Of a stretch of DNA of 64,000 bases, positions 10,901-20,029 are shown one piece after another. How positions within the stretch are numbered: position 1 is the stretch's first letter; the number at the start of each line of letters is the position of its first letter. The translations under genes were made by a program, and so were the position numbers. Origin of the DNA: Hysterium pulicare CBS 123377 (Eukaryota > Ascomycota > Dothideomycetes > Hysteriales > Hysteriaceae). The stretch lies in NCBI GenBank assembly GCA_000467715.1, contig AJFK01000112.1, forward strand, positions 62,001 to 126,000, written 5' to 3'. The notes beneath the pieces were generated by a model, which saw only the letters and a list, made by a program, of their open reading frames with translations, was not told the origin of the DNA and did not search any database.

Positions 10901-11750
10901 CAGTGTTTTGCTCGAAACCTACACACGCCATTGGTTTGCCAGAGGCTGGCTACCCCGGCCTCCTTCACGTCTGCATTCCCTCGGCGGGTCCGCACAGCCT
11001 ATCCGCAGAGGTCCACTAAGCGGGCGTGTGGCTGTGGTAACGGGTGCATCTTCCGGTATTGGCGCCGCCGTTGCTGCTGCTTTAGCAAGAGAAGGCGTAC
11101 ATATAGCACTCGCTGCTCGGCGCTTGGATGCCCTCGAAGCCGTCAAGCGCAGACTCGTGGTCCGTGAAGGCAAAGTTATCGTGCGAAAGACTGACGTGAC
11201 GGATAAGGTGCAGGTCGAGGCGCTTCTCCGCGCAGCCAATGATATCCTTGGACCAGTCGATATCCTTGTCTCATGCGCTGGCGTCATGTATTTTACGATG
11301 ATGGCAAACGCGCAGTGCGAGGAGTGGGACCGCACCGTCGACATCAACTGCAAAGGCCTACTTCACTGCCTGTCTTCCACTGTGCCAGGCATGCTCTCGC
11401 GCGGTAGCGGCCACATCGTCGCCATCTCGTCAGACGCAGGACGGAAGATCTTCCCCGGCTTGGGCGTCTACTCGGCAAGCAAATTCTTTGTTGAGGCCAC
11501 GCTCCAATCCCTGCGACTCGAGACCGCGGGCAGTGGGCTGCGAGTCACAAGCGTGCAGCCAGGTAACACGGCCACAGAGCTGCTGGGAATGTCGACCGAT
11601 GCCGAAGCCATCAAGAAATACGGAGAGCCATCAGGTGCTAGGATCCTCGACCCTGAAGATGTGGCGAACTCTATCGTATACGCCCTGCGCCAGCCTCAGC
11701 ATGTCGCTGTCAATGAAGTCTTGATCGAGCCGAGGGACGAGCCGATCTGA
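7908..11750 (+). CDS. NRPS-like A-T-R-R reductase, glycine betaine reductase type (choline synthesis)
   Basis: Single-exon gene for about 1280 residues with four units. Adenylation: AYSSGTTGKPKG near residue 155, then CNTFFVWEMLRPL and the RMYKTGDLARM and GRVGDMIKLRGY core motifs. Thiolation: FFDLGGHSLSLADL with the phosphopantetheine Ser near 568. Thioester reductase R1: TGVTGFLGAFLL near 653 and the YGQTK pair near 817. Second reductase R2 of the SDR family: TGASSGIGAAV near 1044 and YSASK near 1188. This order is that of fungal ATRR (studied in Aspergillus nidulans), which activates glycine betaine and reduces it via betaine aldehyde to choline. The substrate here is inferred from architecture. 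There is no condensation domain, so no peptide is made. I prefer the ATG at 7908 (A at -3) to the in-frame ATG at 7866. It sits alone between gene-poor stretches. Confidence 0.88.
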   Translation: MSVLDVKKDLSALFLQQVAATPDAVALEDDTITYTYVELHHKVDALAHRLRGYGVRRDSLVGVLLPRSADYVITCLAALRAGGAFLVLELAYPPDLLADVIDDAKPAVVVTYRAEVGKIKAGVPLITLDEPSTEVNGHAKEPSPLPADPDLDRLAFVAYSSGTTGKPKGIANPHRAPVLSYDLRFAFQNIQPGERVACNTFFVWEMLRPLLRGATVVAVPDEVSYDPAALVDLLSSKRITETLMTPTLLATVLSRHPHAGARLPELRRVWLNGEVVTTDLARRAIKALPKVRLLNCYSACETHEIACGDIGDMFDNEALYCPVGLPMDPKHTYILNENGQKVDDGVSGELFVGGALLARGYINRPETTSKAFTPDPFDATPGSRMYKTGDLARMLPSGLLEITGRVGDMIKLRGYSVVPGKVENAIIKHLAVRQCAVIAHGEGLERQLVAYIIRDKETSVDRPSVEIDESEHSPAARRILSSSLAPYMIPALWVELDELPTHEVSGKADLKRLPPPRSLSPGNAVNGNGQKIEQDPIGIDDIAETWAATLKTSRSLIKPEHNFFDLGGHSLSLADLASRLSINFGFRVPIVRLAETPTLTGHLETVRAVRDGHTAAVQADLPAILRADSTLDEDIQSSNATICSVKKASTVLLTGVTGFLGAFLLNDLLDSTSAHIIILVRFNDPSEDDLPGGVARIRRNLLDLGLWRDSIMERVEILPGNLSRKRLGLSPEAFAELAARVQVIVHAAATVNLVYPYAALRSANVGGTTEILRLASLSGATVQYVSTNGVLPPSPENGWPEDTMLGVDDVPEKLLDGYGQTKWVAEQLVLEASRRGLPCKIHRAGTISGHSATGAANAWDLLTALIVESIQLGYAPDVKGWRAEMTPVDFVSKAIIHLADQTHAEQLVFHIGDPDPVDTRSVFDDLKELGYSTQRLGWDEWVALWNEKRSSVKGGDGAFTVDILRSGMPSVDFLRGIVVLNNAATRPFRAVVERPKVDSVLLETYTRHWFARGWLPRPPSRLHSLGGSAQPIRRGPLSGRVAVVTGASSGIGAAVAAALAREGVHIALAARRLDALEAVKRRLVVREGKVIVRKTDVTDKVQVEALLRAANDILGPVDILVSCAGVMYFTMMANAQCEEWDRTVDINCKGLLHCLSSTVPGMLSRGSGHIVAISSDAGRKIFPGLGVYSASKFFVEATLQSLRLETAGSGLRVTSVQPGNTATELLGMSTDAEAIKKYGEPSGARILDPEDVANSIVYALRQPQHVAVNEVLIEPRDEPI

Positions 11751-12883
11751 TTTGATCAAACCAAACCAAACCAGCCCTTATGGGATACACCGAGTTTTAA
11801 GAAGTACGATTCAGAACATTAGCATGTCGTGACGAGACCACAATGGTTCGTTGGACACCGGCCTACGCATCAGCCTCGAAATGGCTCCTCTTGCTGTGCA
11901 CATACAATAGTTGATCTCAGTGGTATAATCATAAGAGACTATCTATCCCTCAACAGATGTTGAAGCTGTTGTCTGCATAGACTTCTGGTATTGGTTGTGT
12001 AAGAAGAGTGGAGCTAAAAATCCTGTAAACTACGATACCTGTTGTGAGCATATCGTATTGATCACAAACACAGACTTGATAGCTAAGGTCAATTCAACCC
12101 GACCCGATTTAGCAAGGATTGCTTCGTTCCTGATCATTTTTTTCTTGGTCCGGAGTGAGTTAGAAAGTTGGACAAGCGTTATTTTATGTAAATGTAGAAT
12201 GAGCTTCTCTAGCAAAGGCTCCAAGAACATGAAATGGTTGATGTTCAGGCACGTGCCTTTGTGTTCGAGATCCCAAGCCGTCCAGACATAAGAGATTGGT
12301 CTGCAGTAGGAGATGTTGCCGAACTAGAAAACGGCCCAATAAACGAAAGTAAGACCTATAAAGGCGAAGATGTACTTCTAGAGTTCTCTGCGGGGAAAAT
12401 GCGGAGATAGAAGAACAGGAAAGCTAGCTTGGTGAAGGCGGAAACTGGCTAGTAGAAGTCTTGAGTTAAATATACTATCTAGATGTTGTATAAGTTAAAG
12501 AAACAACTTCTTAGGAGTGCGAATGCAGAGCTTACCTTCTAGATAAAACGTTAGTTACGGTAGCGGCAGAATTTAGTAGTCGCTAACTCGTGTAATAAGC
12601 TATAGCCGCACAAGCCAGTAGTTCCCACGGGGATTTTGGGATAGAGCCGCCTAGTAGCGATGCCGGTACTTATCCTATGAATAGCCCAGGCCGTGGACTA
12701 GTTTATAAAGGCCTGTGCGATGGAACGGACGACTGAATTGGCCAACATAACAGTAAGTCTGGAAAAAGAGCCCCCAAAGAAGTCCTTAAAGGGGCCGTGG
12801 CGTCAACGAGAAGGGCGGCCAGGGTGCAAAGGTCTCTAGCTGCCCTGTACATAGTAAGACGTCAATCGCACAGTACAGTAATG

Positions 12884-12900
12884 CACACTAGTCTAGTGTG
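12884..12900. repeat. Inverted repeat CACACTAG-T-CTAGTGTG
   Basis: Perfect 8-base arms around a single T. It lies in gene-free DNA. Function unknown; it could be a protein-binding site or a remnant of an element end. Confidence 0.7.
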
Positions 12901-12970
12901 TTGGAATCCCTTTACCGTTTAGCTAGACAAACGATACCAGCTATATAGAGCTCTAATATCTATGCATCTT

Positions 12971-13013
12971 CACAGTTAATATACTGTGCGAACATATACA
13001 TACAGTATACTGT
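12971..13013. repeat. Cluster of ACAGT/ACTGT palindromes
   Basis: CACAGT, six bases, ACTGTG (12971-12988) is followed 13 bases later by the perfect 12-base palindrome ACAGTATACTGT (13002-13013). A third related string, CACAGTACAGTA, lies about 100 bases upstream. Confidence 0.65.
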
Positions 13014-14005
13014 GCCCACCAAGCGGTTTTGACGCCGACAGCACGGTTACTAGCAGACGCAAGCGGCAAACATGCACATCTCTAGCCCACGCACCAAACC
13101 CTAGATTAATGTTGGAATAATGGTTAAGGATCAACAATAGGATAGTAATCTAGGGTCTTAGTAGTGAAATCTAGAAGGCTGGAAGCCTCTAGAGGAGGCT
13201 AAGGAAGGCTGGCAGATTTCGCTCCACTAGCTATATAGCTAGGCAGCCCCAGGAAGTAGATAGTCAAGTAATCTGAACTCTTTTTCACCAAATTTCAACA
13301 CTTGGCATATAAACATCCATAAACTGCCCAACGAGTGCCTGAAATCACTAGGCCTAAGGAATGTATTGTGTGCGTCCTCGGGATTCCTCTGAGCTTGAGT
13401 GCGATCTTACACTAAGGTTCTCGCCGTGTACCTCAACCATTTGAGCTTAAGACAGGTCTTAAGTGGAGTTGTCCGCCGCAAGAGCTCCCAGCTTTATCCT
13501 CTTGTGCTAATACGGCGTTTACCTTGTTTTTGAAATGGTACCTGGGCTTCGACCAAACATAGATTCCTCCCGCCTTGTGAGAAAGTTTCTCTTTTTGTGA
13601 TGAGCTGAGGTAGGATCGACAGTGAATTTAGCGGCGACGTTCAAGCCAAGGTGCTCCAAATCCTCAGAACCTCCCAGGGGCCAGGGCCCAGGCCAGAGCG
13701 AAACGGCAAAACAAGCGACTTCGGTAGTACAGGAGACGTGGGGGAATACCTAGGCAAGTCGGTGCGTCGAGTATGGGCCCATGGATCTTCTCTGGGAATG
13801 GGACACGAAGGATGCGAGATCTTCGCGAAGGTCCTACTGGCCGAATGCCAAACAGTGCATATGCAGCAGAGAGAGCCACAGCTCAAGCACTTTTACCATG
13901 CTGCAAGTCGCGCTACCGTCGCCAGACCCTTGCAAAGGAGTACTTCAATCGGAAAGCTCTTGCACCCCAGCTTTTTGCTGCGTCTTCGAGCTTCAGGCAT
14001 TCACC

Positions 14006-15735
14006 ATGGCACTCCTCGCAGACGTCTTGCTTGGAACCTCCCTCCGCGCATGGCTATTCATTATCTTTCCCATCTCCTTTGCTGTTTATTGGATCATTTG
14101 GATTATATATTGCCGTACTCTGCACCCTCTTGCCTCAGTTCCTGGGCCACTCTGGCCTTCTGTTTCACGAACATGGCTGATGTATCGCATTTACATTGGG
14201 GACCTAGAAACTGCTGAGCGCTCTCTCCATGAGAAATATGGCTCACTCGTTCGAGTTGCCCCCAACGAGGTGTCATCAAGCGATCCAACTTCAATACCTA
14301 AAATCTACCGACTCCAACGACCCCTCTCAAAGACCGACTTCTATCCGACATTCCGGCCTATCGGGATAAGCAAACAGGCAGACATGTTTACTGTTACAGA
14401 TGAAGTAGCACATGCCAATTATCGCAAGGTTGTAAATCCGGTTTATATGCTGAGTAGCATATTGAAGAACGAAAGTGCTATTGACGACTGTACTACGTTG
14501 TTCCTTCAACGGTTAGGTGGGCACGCGGATAGGAAGGAAGAGATCGACTTGGGGGAATGGCTTGAGATGTACGTAACTGATTCAGAGGCGGAGTGATTTG
14601 ACTTTGAAAACATGCTGACGGGGCTCTAGGTACGCATACGATGTCGTTGGGGTCCTATTCTTCGGTAAAATGTTTGGTTTCATGGAGAAGAGTTGTGATC
14701 ACGAGTCATACATAGAGTCTGTTGACAAGTCCCTGCCGCTACTCACTTTCGCGGCTGTCGCTCCGTCTTATTTGCGTCCATTCATCATGGCCTCTGCTAT
14801 CATTAGTCCAGCTATCCTGAGATCTGTAATGGCGGTCAATGGTATTACACAGGCAGCTCGTGAAAATACGAATCAGAGAAGGAAGGACACCGAGGCCGAA
14901 AACTTGAAACGTAATGATATTCTGTCGCAGCTATTCAGAATTATACGCGAGAAGGGAGACAAGATCAACTTTACTCACAACGAAGTCACTCTGGAGTCTT
15001 GGGTTGGCATGTAAGTCGCCGAAAATTGCGACTCGATGATCGTTTTCCTATGCTGACTACGCATGTCAGTATTGCCGGAGCAGACAGCACAGCTATAGCA
15101 TTACGCGCATGCTTGTATTATCTAATAAAGCATCCAGACAACCTAGCGAAAGTCCTAGCCGAAATCGACGCGGCAGACGTTGCCGGCTCTCTCAGTTCGC
15201 CCATGAAGTATTCCGAGGGCATTACTCTCCAGTATACCTGTGCATGCATCAAAGAGGCCATGAGACTCTTTCCAAGCTTTTCCACCCGTATGCCAAGATA
15301 TGCCCCGAATGAGGGACTTGAGCTATCGGGCATACATATCCCCAGGGGCTACCGAGCCGGTGTGAATCCTGCGGTTGTTAACTATGACAAGGGAATCTTC
15401 GGAGCGGACGCTCACGAGTTTAATCCTGAGAGATGGCTCGAGAGCCAAGAGATCTCATACGCCATGGAGAAGGCCTTCCTGACTTTCGGCGCCGGAACCC
15501 GGACTTGTACCGGCAAGAATGTATGATTGTCTCCGCGCTGAGTCGAAGGTGTTTTCAAGCATTGGACTGACTTTTGATCTAGTTCGCTCTTGCCGAGATC
15601 CATAAGCTCGTGCCGGAAGTCCTGCGCCGTTTCACGTTAGATATGGCACACGACCGACCGTGGAAGACGCACAATGCGGCTTTCATCAAACAGCGCGATG
15701 TCATTGTAAACCTCAAACGGAGGGTTCACAGCTGA
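14006..15735 (+). CDS. Cytochrome P450 monooxygenase
   Basis: Membrane-anchored haem monooxygenase of 515 residues. Exons 14006-14568, 14630-15010, 15070-15520 and 15583-15735; phases agree and the total is 516 codons. The ATG at 14006 has an ideal context (CACCATGGC) and opens an N-terminal membrane helix (WLFIIFPISFAVYWIIWIIY), followed by the hinge ASVPGPLWPSVSRTW. The I-helix reads AGADST, the ExxR motif is KEAMR, the PERF-like motif is FNPERW, and the haem loop is FGAGTRTCTGKN with the Cys ligand near 460. Length and all key motifs are intact, so it should be active. The N-terminal region resembles the pisatin demethylase and benzoate hydroxylase group, but the substrate cannot be told. 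It converges on a Clr5-domain gene, and no other biosynthetic enzyme is next to it. Confidence 0.93.
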
Positions 15736-16062
15736 AATAGTGTTATCCTTTCAAGCGGGCAAGTTTATTTAAAATCGAGTATGGAGGACCAACGTCGGAT
15801 ATGATGCGAGCCTCCATCATTAGATCCGAGTAGCGTGATTCATGAAAGGTAGCAGTAAAATCTCCCATACTCGAGCTTCGTTGGAAACAGAATCGCGCAT
15901 TAACGAATTGCCTCCATCCATAGTATTCCTACTGAATATCCTACACACTCTGCAACACCAGTTCAGAATGATCTTCGCACTACAGTGGGTAACCTTGCCT
16001 TGCTTTTCTTCCTCGATCACTGTGCCTCGATCACTGCACGGGTGGCATTTTCCAATGACACA
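15736..16062. other. Convergent intergenic gap
   Basis: The 327 bases hold the 3' ends of the P450 and Clr5-domain genes. No other feature is recognised. Confidence 0.5.
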
Positions 16063-17962
16063 TTAACAAAAGCTCGTCCACGGAACCGACATCCACATAT
16101 GCTCCTCTTCACTCCAAGTCCATACTTTCCCCTGTCGGGCATTCTCAATGCGTGATATGAGAAGAAACGCCTCCGCACGAACGTAAATTTCTTGCCCATT
16201 CAACTCACCACGTTCATTGATATACCAGTTGTTTGCGTCTGATCTAGTCTCAAAGCAGGGGCTTCGAGAATGAAACCAGACGCCTTCCCTTCCTTCGCTT
16301 GCTTGAACACACCCATGAGTTACTTCTGCAACCGCAATGGCAGAGTTCAACCCCTTGCAGTTCAGGCGCTGATAAATTGTGAAGATGTCTTCATATACTT
16401 TACCAAGGGATGTTCTCAATTTTTCCTCTGCTTCTTCGATCTTGCCCACCGAAAGCAAGTTGCTTGCGCGGTCGATGGATGCTCGCCGGTGGAACCAGTG
16501 CGCTGGTCCAAGGTAGTTTAAGGTGTAGAATTCGACTGCGGCTGACACGTCTCCCACTTCTTTCATCTGCGTACGATTTCCCAGACTCAAGAACGTTGGT
16601 GCCAATGCTTTCGTAAAGTTCAATATGTATGCATGGGTGGGCTGTTTGTTGACGCTTAGAGCATGCCGAATTGTACCACGTATCACATTGCGAGCAGTCT
16701 TGTGTTCTAATACGCCGTCCAATATAGCTTTTCTTATACGCATAATAATACGGATATGGCGGCATGTTCTTGAGGCAGCTTCCAATTCCCAATCTTTACA
16801 AAAACCACATGCTTCCCGGCATTCCGCATCGGTGAGCCATAAATCGAACAGAATCTGATCTTCGTACTTGTCGATGATTTGAGCCCATCCACGAAGTAAG
16901 GCCTCGAATACTTGCCACTCAGGTGATGATATCTGGGTCATAGGAGGTGAAGTGCTGTATCGAACAAAGGCGGGCCACCAATCGGAAACTGAGGATGATG
17001 GACTTCTGGTCATTTGGGAGGACTGGTTATTCCCAGTGATGTCGTTTGATTGCATAACTTCCTCCACAGAAGACCTATATATACCATTATTTACAATCGA
17101 TCGGTTGAGTTGGTAGCATTCATCCTGAGACCGGAGTATCGTTGAACCTGGCAAGGAGTTCCAATTTTCTATTCTTGTCCCAAGTGAACCTCCGGGAGAA
17201 AGATCATTTTCAAGCGTTGAGGAGCTAATTGGAATAAGACCATTTGAGCCATTATTGTAAGGCATATTTATGGAGGCAGCGGGGGATCCAGGTAAGCCAT
17301 TGTTATCGGACAAGTCGTATGATTTTGGTGCTCGCCTAGAAATATCTAAATCATTCGGTTTTATGGTGGAGGAGTGCGCGAGGGAAATTTCAGGCAATAG
17401 ACAGTGTCTACTGCTAGCTGGGGTCGCCGTTCGCCAGCTCAAGCTTGATGGCGTGTCTTACAAGAAGAGTCAGACGGACCTCTGTCACAGACGCGGAAGC
17501 ATTATGAAAACTTACCCACTTCTAAACACTTATCCTCCTTCGGATTCTTTTCCTTCTTTGAAGATATGTTTCCCCATCGATTGATCATTCGTTCATTTAC
17601 CGGTTTACCGTGCAACCTAAACTTAAATGCTTTACCGGGCTGGTCTCGGTCCAACTGTCGCTTTTTCGAGATAATTGATCTGTATTCCTTTCCTTTGGTA
17701 CGCTTCTTATTTAGACGCCACTTGCTGAGCTGTTTCTTATACTGATTTTCACTGAGATACATCGTAAGTATACTAGCTGAAGGCATAGGGTTTCGGTGAT
17801 ATACGTTGCCTTGAAATTGTGGACGTCTTTCATGATTTTCATCACATTCTTCAATTCATTGCTCGCATAAAGCCCCGCAATCGTGTCCTTGTGTGTGCCC
17901 CAATCCGGAGGCTTGTAAGATGGAGCAGTCGTACCGGCGGGTAACTGTCGTGGAGAATACAT
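16063..17962 (-). CDS. Clr5-domain protein, putative transcription regulator
   Basis: Exons 17962-17805, 17751-17516 and 17456-16063 give 596 codons including the stop. The N-terminus carries a Clr5 domain: PPDWGTHKDTIAGLYASNEL, MKDVHNFKAT and, across the first intron, ENQYKKQLSKWRLNKKRTK. The acceptor at 17752 was chosen because it restores the conserved FKA(S/T)ENQYKK junction; a nearer AG would leave a 32-base intron. The next 200 residues are Ser/Asn-rich and look disordered. The C-terminal half is helical, with WQVFEALLRGWAQII, a Cys-containing ECREACGFCKDWELEAASRTC segment and a TPR-like stretch. Clr5 proteins are common in Pezizomycotina and presumed to bind DNA; few are characterised. 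It faces the P450 tail to tail, but control of that gene is only a guess. Confidence 0.82.
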
Positions 17963-18550
17963 AATATTAAAGATAACCTGGCACGGATACCGCGAGGATC
18001 GAGCAGGAAAGAAATAAAGGGAAAATTAGGAATGAATAAAGGCGTGCATGACACATGCCATATTAAAGATTAATCTACCTTGAAGTGCCAGGACAGATGA
18101 AGATCAAGCTGAGCCTAGCCTTCCTTGGGTTCCCTGCCTGAGCTTTAGGGCATGATAAGCTCCGATTCGCAGCCTTGTATGCTTATACTACATATCATTC
18201 GCTGCCCCAAGTTCCTTGCATAATCGACGCCTAGTAACATGCAGTGCAGCGAATTGAAAACAAGAGTACAGAATCCACGCATAAGAGGCATTAACCCGCG
18301 TAAGTTTGCCCTACGCCTTTTACTTTGTATCCGTTATGGGACCCTTATTACGGCAATGGAACAAATAGTCAACGTTCGTCATGCCCGATGCTCCATTCTC
18401 GGATTTGCGATCCTATACTTACAGCAAGTAAAAGTGGAAAGAATATCTGAGAATAAGGAAATGTGTAGCTAGTGTACCGTCTCAGGCATTTTTCAAACCG
18501 TATGAAGGTAAATGAGCACCAGGCAGTTCCTTTCTTAGGTGGTGGGTTTC
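17963..18550. other. Gene-free stretch
   Basis: Upstream region of the Clr5 gene, then anonymous DNA up to the BTB relic. No family or repeat is recognised. Confidence 0.45.
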
Positions 18551-19047
18551 CTAATCCGCATGGCTAGAAACATATCCAGGCATTCCATCATCAAGAGAGA
18601 TATTGTGCTTCTGCGCGTCCAGAACTGCATGTGCAAATTTATCTAGAAATTTCTTGGGCGTTTCATACTCTTCATCCAGTCTGGCTTCCCCTCAAAGACA
18701 TACAAGGACAGGACGAAGGATCGACACTCTGATGGTGCCGAGGCCTTTTCGTAGATCTTTTGCGCAGAAGTTGCTGCGTACGATAAGTCTTCCTTCGATG
18801 TCTAGGGATACTTCTCCACGGGAGCGTTCATGACTCTGTTCTTGAATTCAACGTCTTCAAATCTAAAGCCAAGAATTAAGGCGTCGAAGAGAAGCTCCCA
18901 TTCATCTTCGGCATCTGTACTATCTTCCGGGTTCAATTTATCGCTGGCGCACCTGCTGCAAACGAACCCGGTGTAAATCCATTTCTGATAGATCTGGAAA
19001 TTGGTCGCATCGTACTCAGGTAGAAAAAATTGGATTTGTTTTGCTTT
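18551..19047 (-). pseudogene. BTB/POZ-type protein, C-terminal relic
   Basis: The minus strand encodes the second half of a fungal BTB-type protein: FFLPEYDATNFQIYQKWIYTG matches the core BTB helix and strand, followed by DEWELLFDALILGFRFEDVEF and KNRVMNA. After EKYP comes an in-frame TAG near 18803, but the sequence continues as family-like TSKEDLSYAATSAQKIYEK and SFVLSLYVFEGKPDW. A single-base shift near 18672 then moves the frame to EEYETPKKFLDKFAHAV and the end GMPGYVSSHAD, stop at 18551. Upstream of 19047 the frame is closed and the N-terminal half of the BTB fold is missing. So this is a truncated gene with at least one stop and one frameshift. The plus strand across it shows a misleading open frame. 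Confidence 0.8.
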
Positions 19048-19064
19048 CTAGCAGCTGATGTAGG

Positions 19065-19796
19065 ATTGGTGATCGTTCCGGCTACCGCTGCATCCTGGAG
19101 CCACATGACGGACAAGTACGCTATCTACGACAAAAGGGTCGATGGGTCGACGCGTGCTACACGGATTACCACAGCCTACGACGTCGCTGCTTTGGGCATG
19201 ATCTTCAGCGTAAAGCTTACTTCGACCGCCTGGTGCCACAGGAGCATGTCTCTCCGACGCCGGACCTCACCGTCGACAGCCTTAACTGCCGCAAGGTGTG
19301 GGATGCGGTGGAACAATGGCAACCCAAACTGACCATCGTTTCGGGGACCAAGTATATTGGGCGGATGCTGATGGACCGCGCGGGGCTAATGATCAAATTG
19401 CATACTGGGCATCTGCCAGAGTACAAGGGAAACCACTGCATCTTCTTTGCTCTGTATGATGGGGCGGTGGACAAGGTTTCGGCTACCTTGCACCAGCTAA
19501 CGTCGGACCTGGATAAGGGCCACATCTTAGATAGGGTCGTTCAGCCAGTTTTGGCAGAGGACAACGAGGAGACGTTGTATGCGCGGTGCATCCATGCTGC
19601 AATAGATCGATGTGTAAAGCATGCTGCGCGATTTTCGCAGGGAGAGAGGCTGGAATTTGTTCCACAGGAGAATATAGGGAGGACGTTTCGGCACAGCGAC
19701 CGTACACCTGGGAAGGAGGTGCAACTATGGTGGAAACTCAGAGTGGGTGGACTGCTACGCGACTATCAGGGAACGGCGAGCAAACCGTTGGAGTGA
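19065..19796 (+). pseudogene. Formyltransferase-like gene lacking its 5' part
   Basis: Open frame of 243 codons from 19065 to the stop at 19796. It reads RWVDACYTDYHSLRRRCFG, then WQPKLTIVSGTKYIG, LHTGHLPEYKGNHCIFFALY, SATLHQLTSDLDKGHIL and ends with a WWKLRVGGLLRDY tail. This order is that of the formyl-transferase N domain (the methionyl-tRNA and GAR formyltransferase superfamily), in the variant with a C-terminal WW-K/R-R segment. The Asp of the active-site loop (SDLDKG) and the His of LHTG are present, but the Asn normally two residues before that His is Lys (IKLH). The first 60-80 residues, which form the start of the Rossmann core, are absent, and the frame is closed just upstream. It is most likely a dead fragment; an unseen distant 5' exon cannot be excluded. 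Confidence 0.65.
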
Positions 19797-20029
19797 CAAA
19801 AAGCGGGAAGCCCAGTGTGAGTTGTTAGACTCTTCACAAGAGCAAGCCTCCATAGGCAAGCTTGTAACAGCAGAGGTGTAAAAGCGAATGTTTAACGGCT
19901 GACGAATCCACAGTCTTAATCTTCAAGGAACACTATAGAGTTCAAAGTAATTTTGTTATGGACCGGCTTTCTGCACTAGGTTAGCACGTACCAAATCCTA
20001 GAGATTAGGTCATAGCTTCTTTAAACTCT

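Larger units (their letters stand above)
11751..14005. other. Long gene-free stretch with palindromes
   Basis: About 2.2 kb between the reductase and the P450. All frames on both strands are closed at short intervals and no protein family is visible. The stretch is rich in TA, CTAG and TAG steps and contains several short palindromes (listed separately). It may be decayed repeat DNA, but no terminal repeats or target duplications could be found by eye. The final 350 bases are GC-richer and probably hold the P450 promoter. Confidence 0.45.

Noticed and set aside
11751-13640. A transposon copy
   Set aside because: No transposase or reverse transcriptase text, no terminal repeats and no target duplication could be seen.
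7908-15735. A secondary-metabolite cluster of NRPS-like enzyme plus P450
   Set aside because: The A-T-R-R form points to choline metabolism, and 2.2 kb of gene-free DNA separate it from the P450.
18900-19019. A plus-strand exon that could be spliced (44-base intron) to the formyltransferase frame
   Set aside because: It is the exact antisense of well-conserved BTB text, and the intron would be too short.
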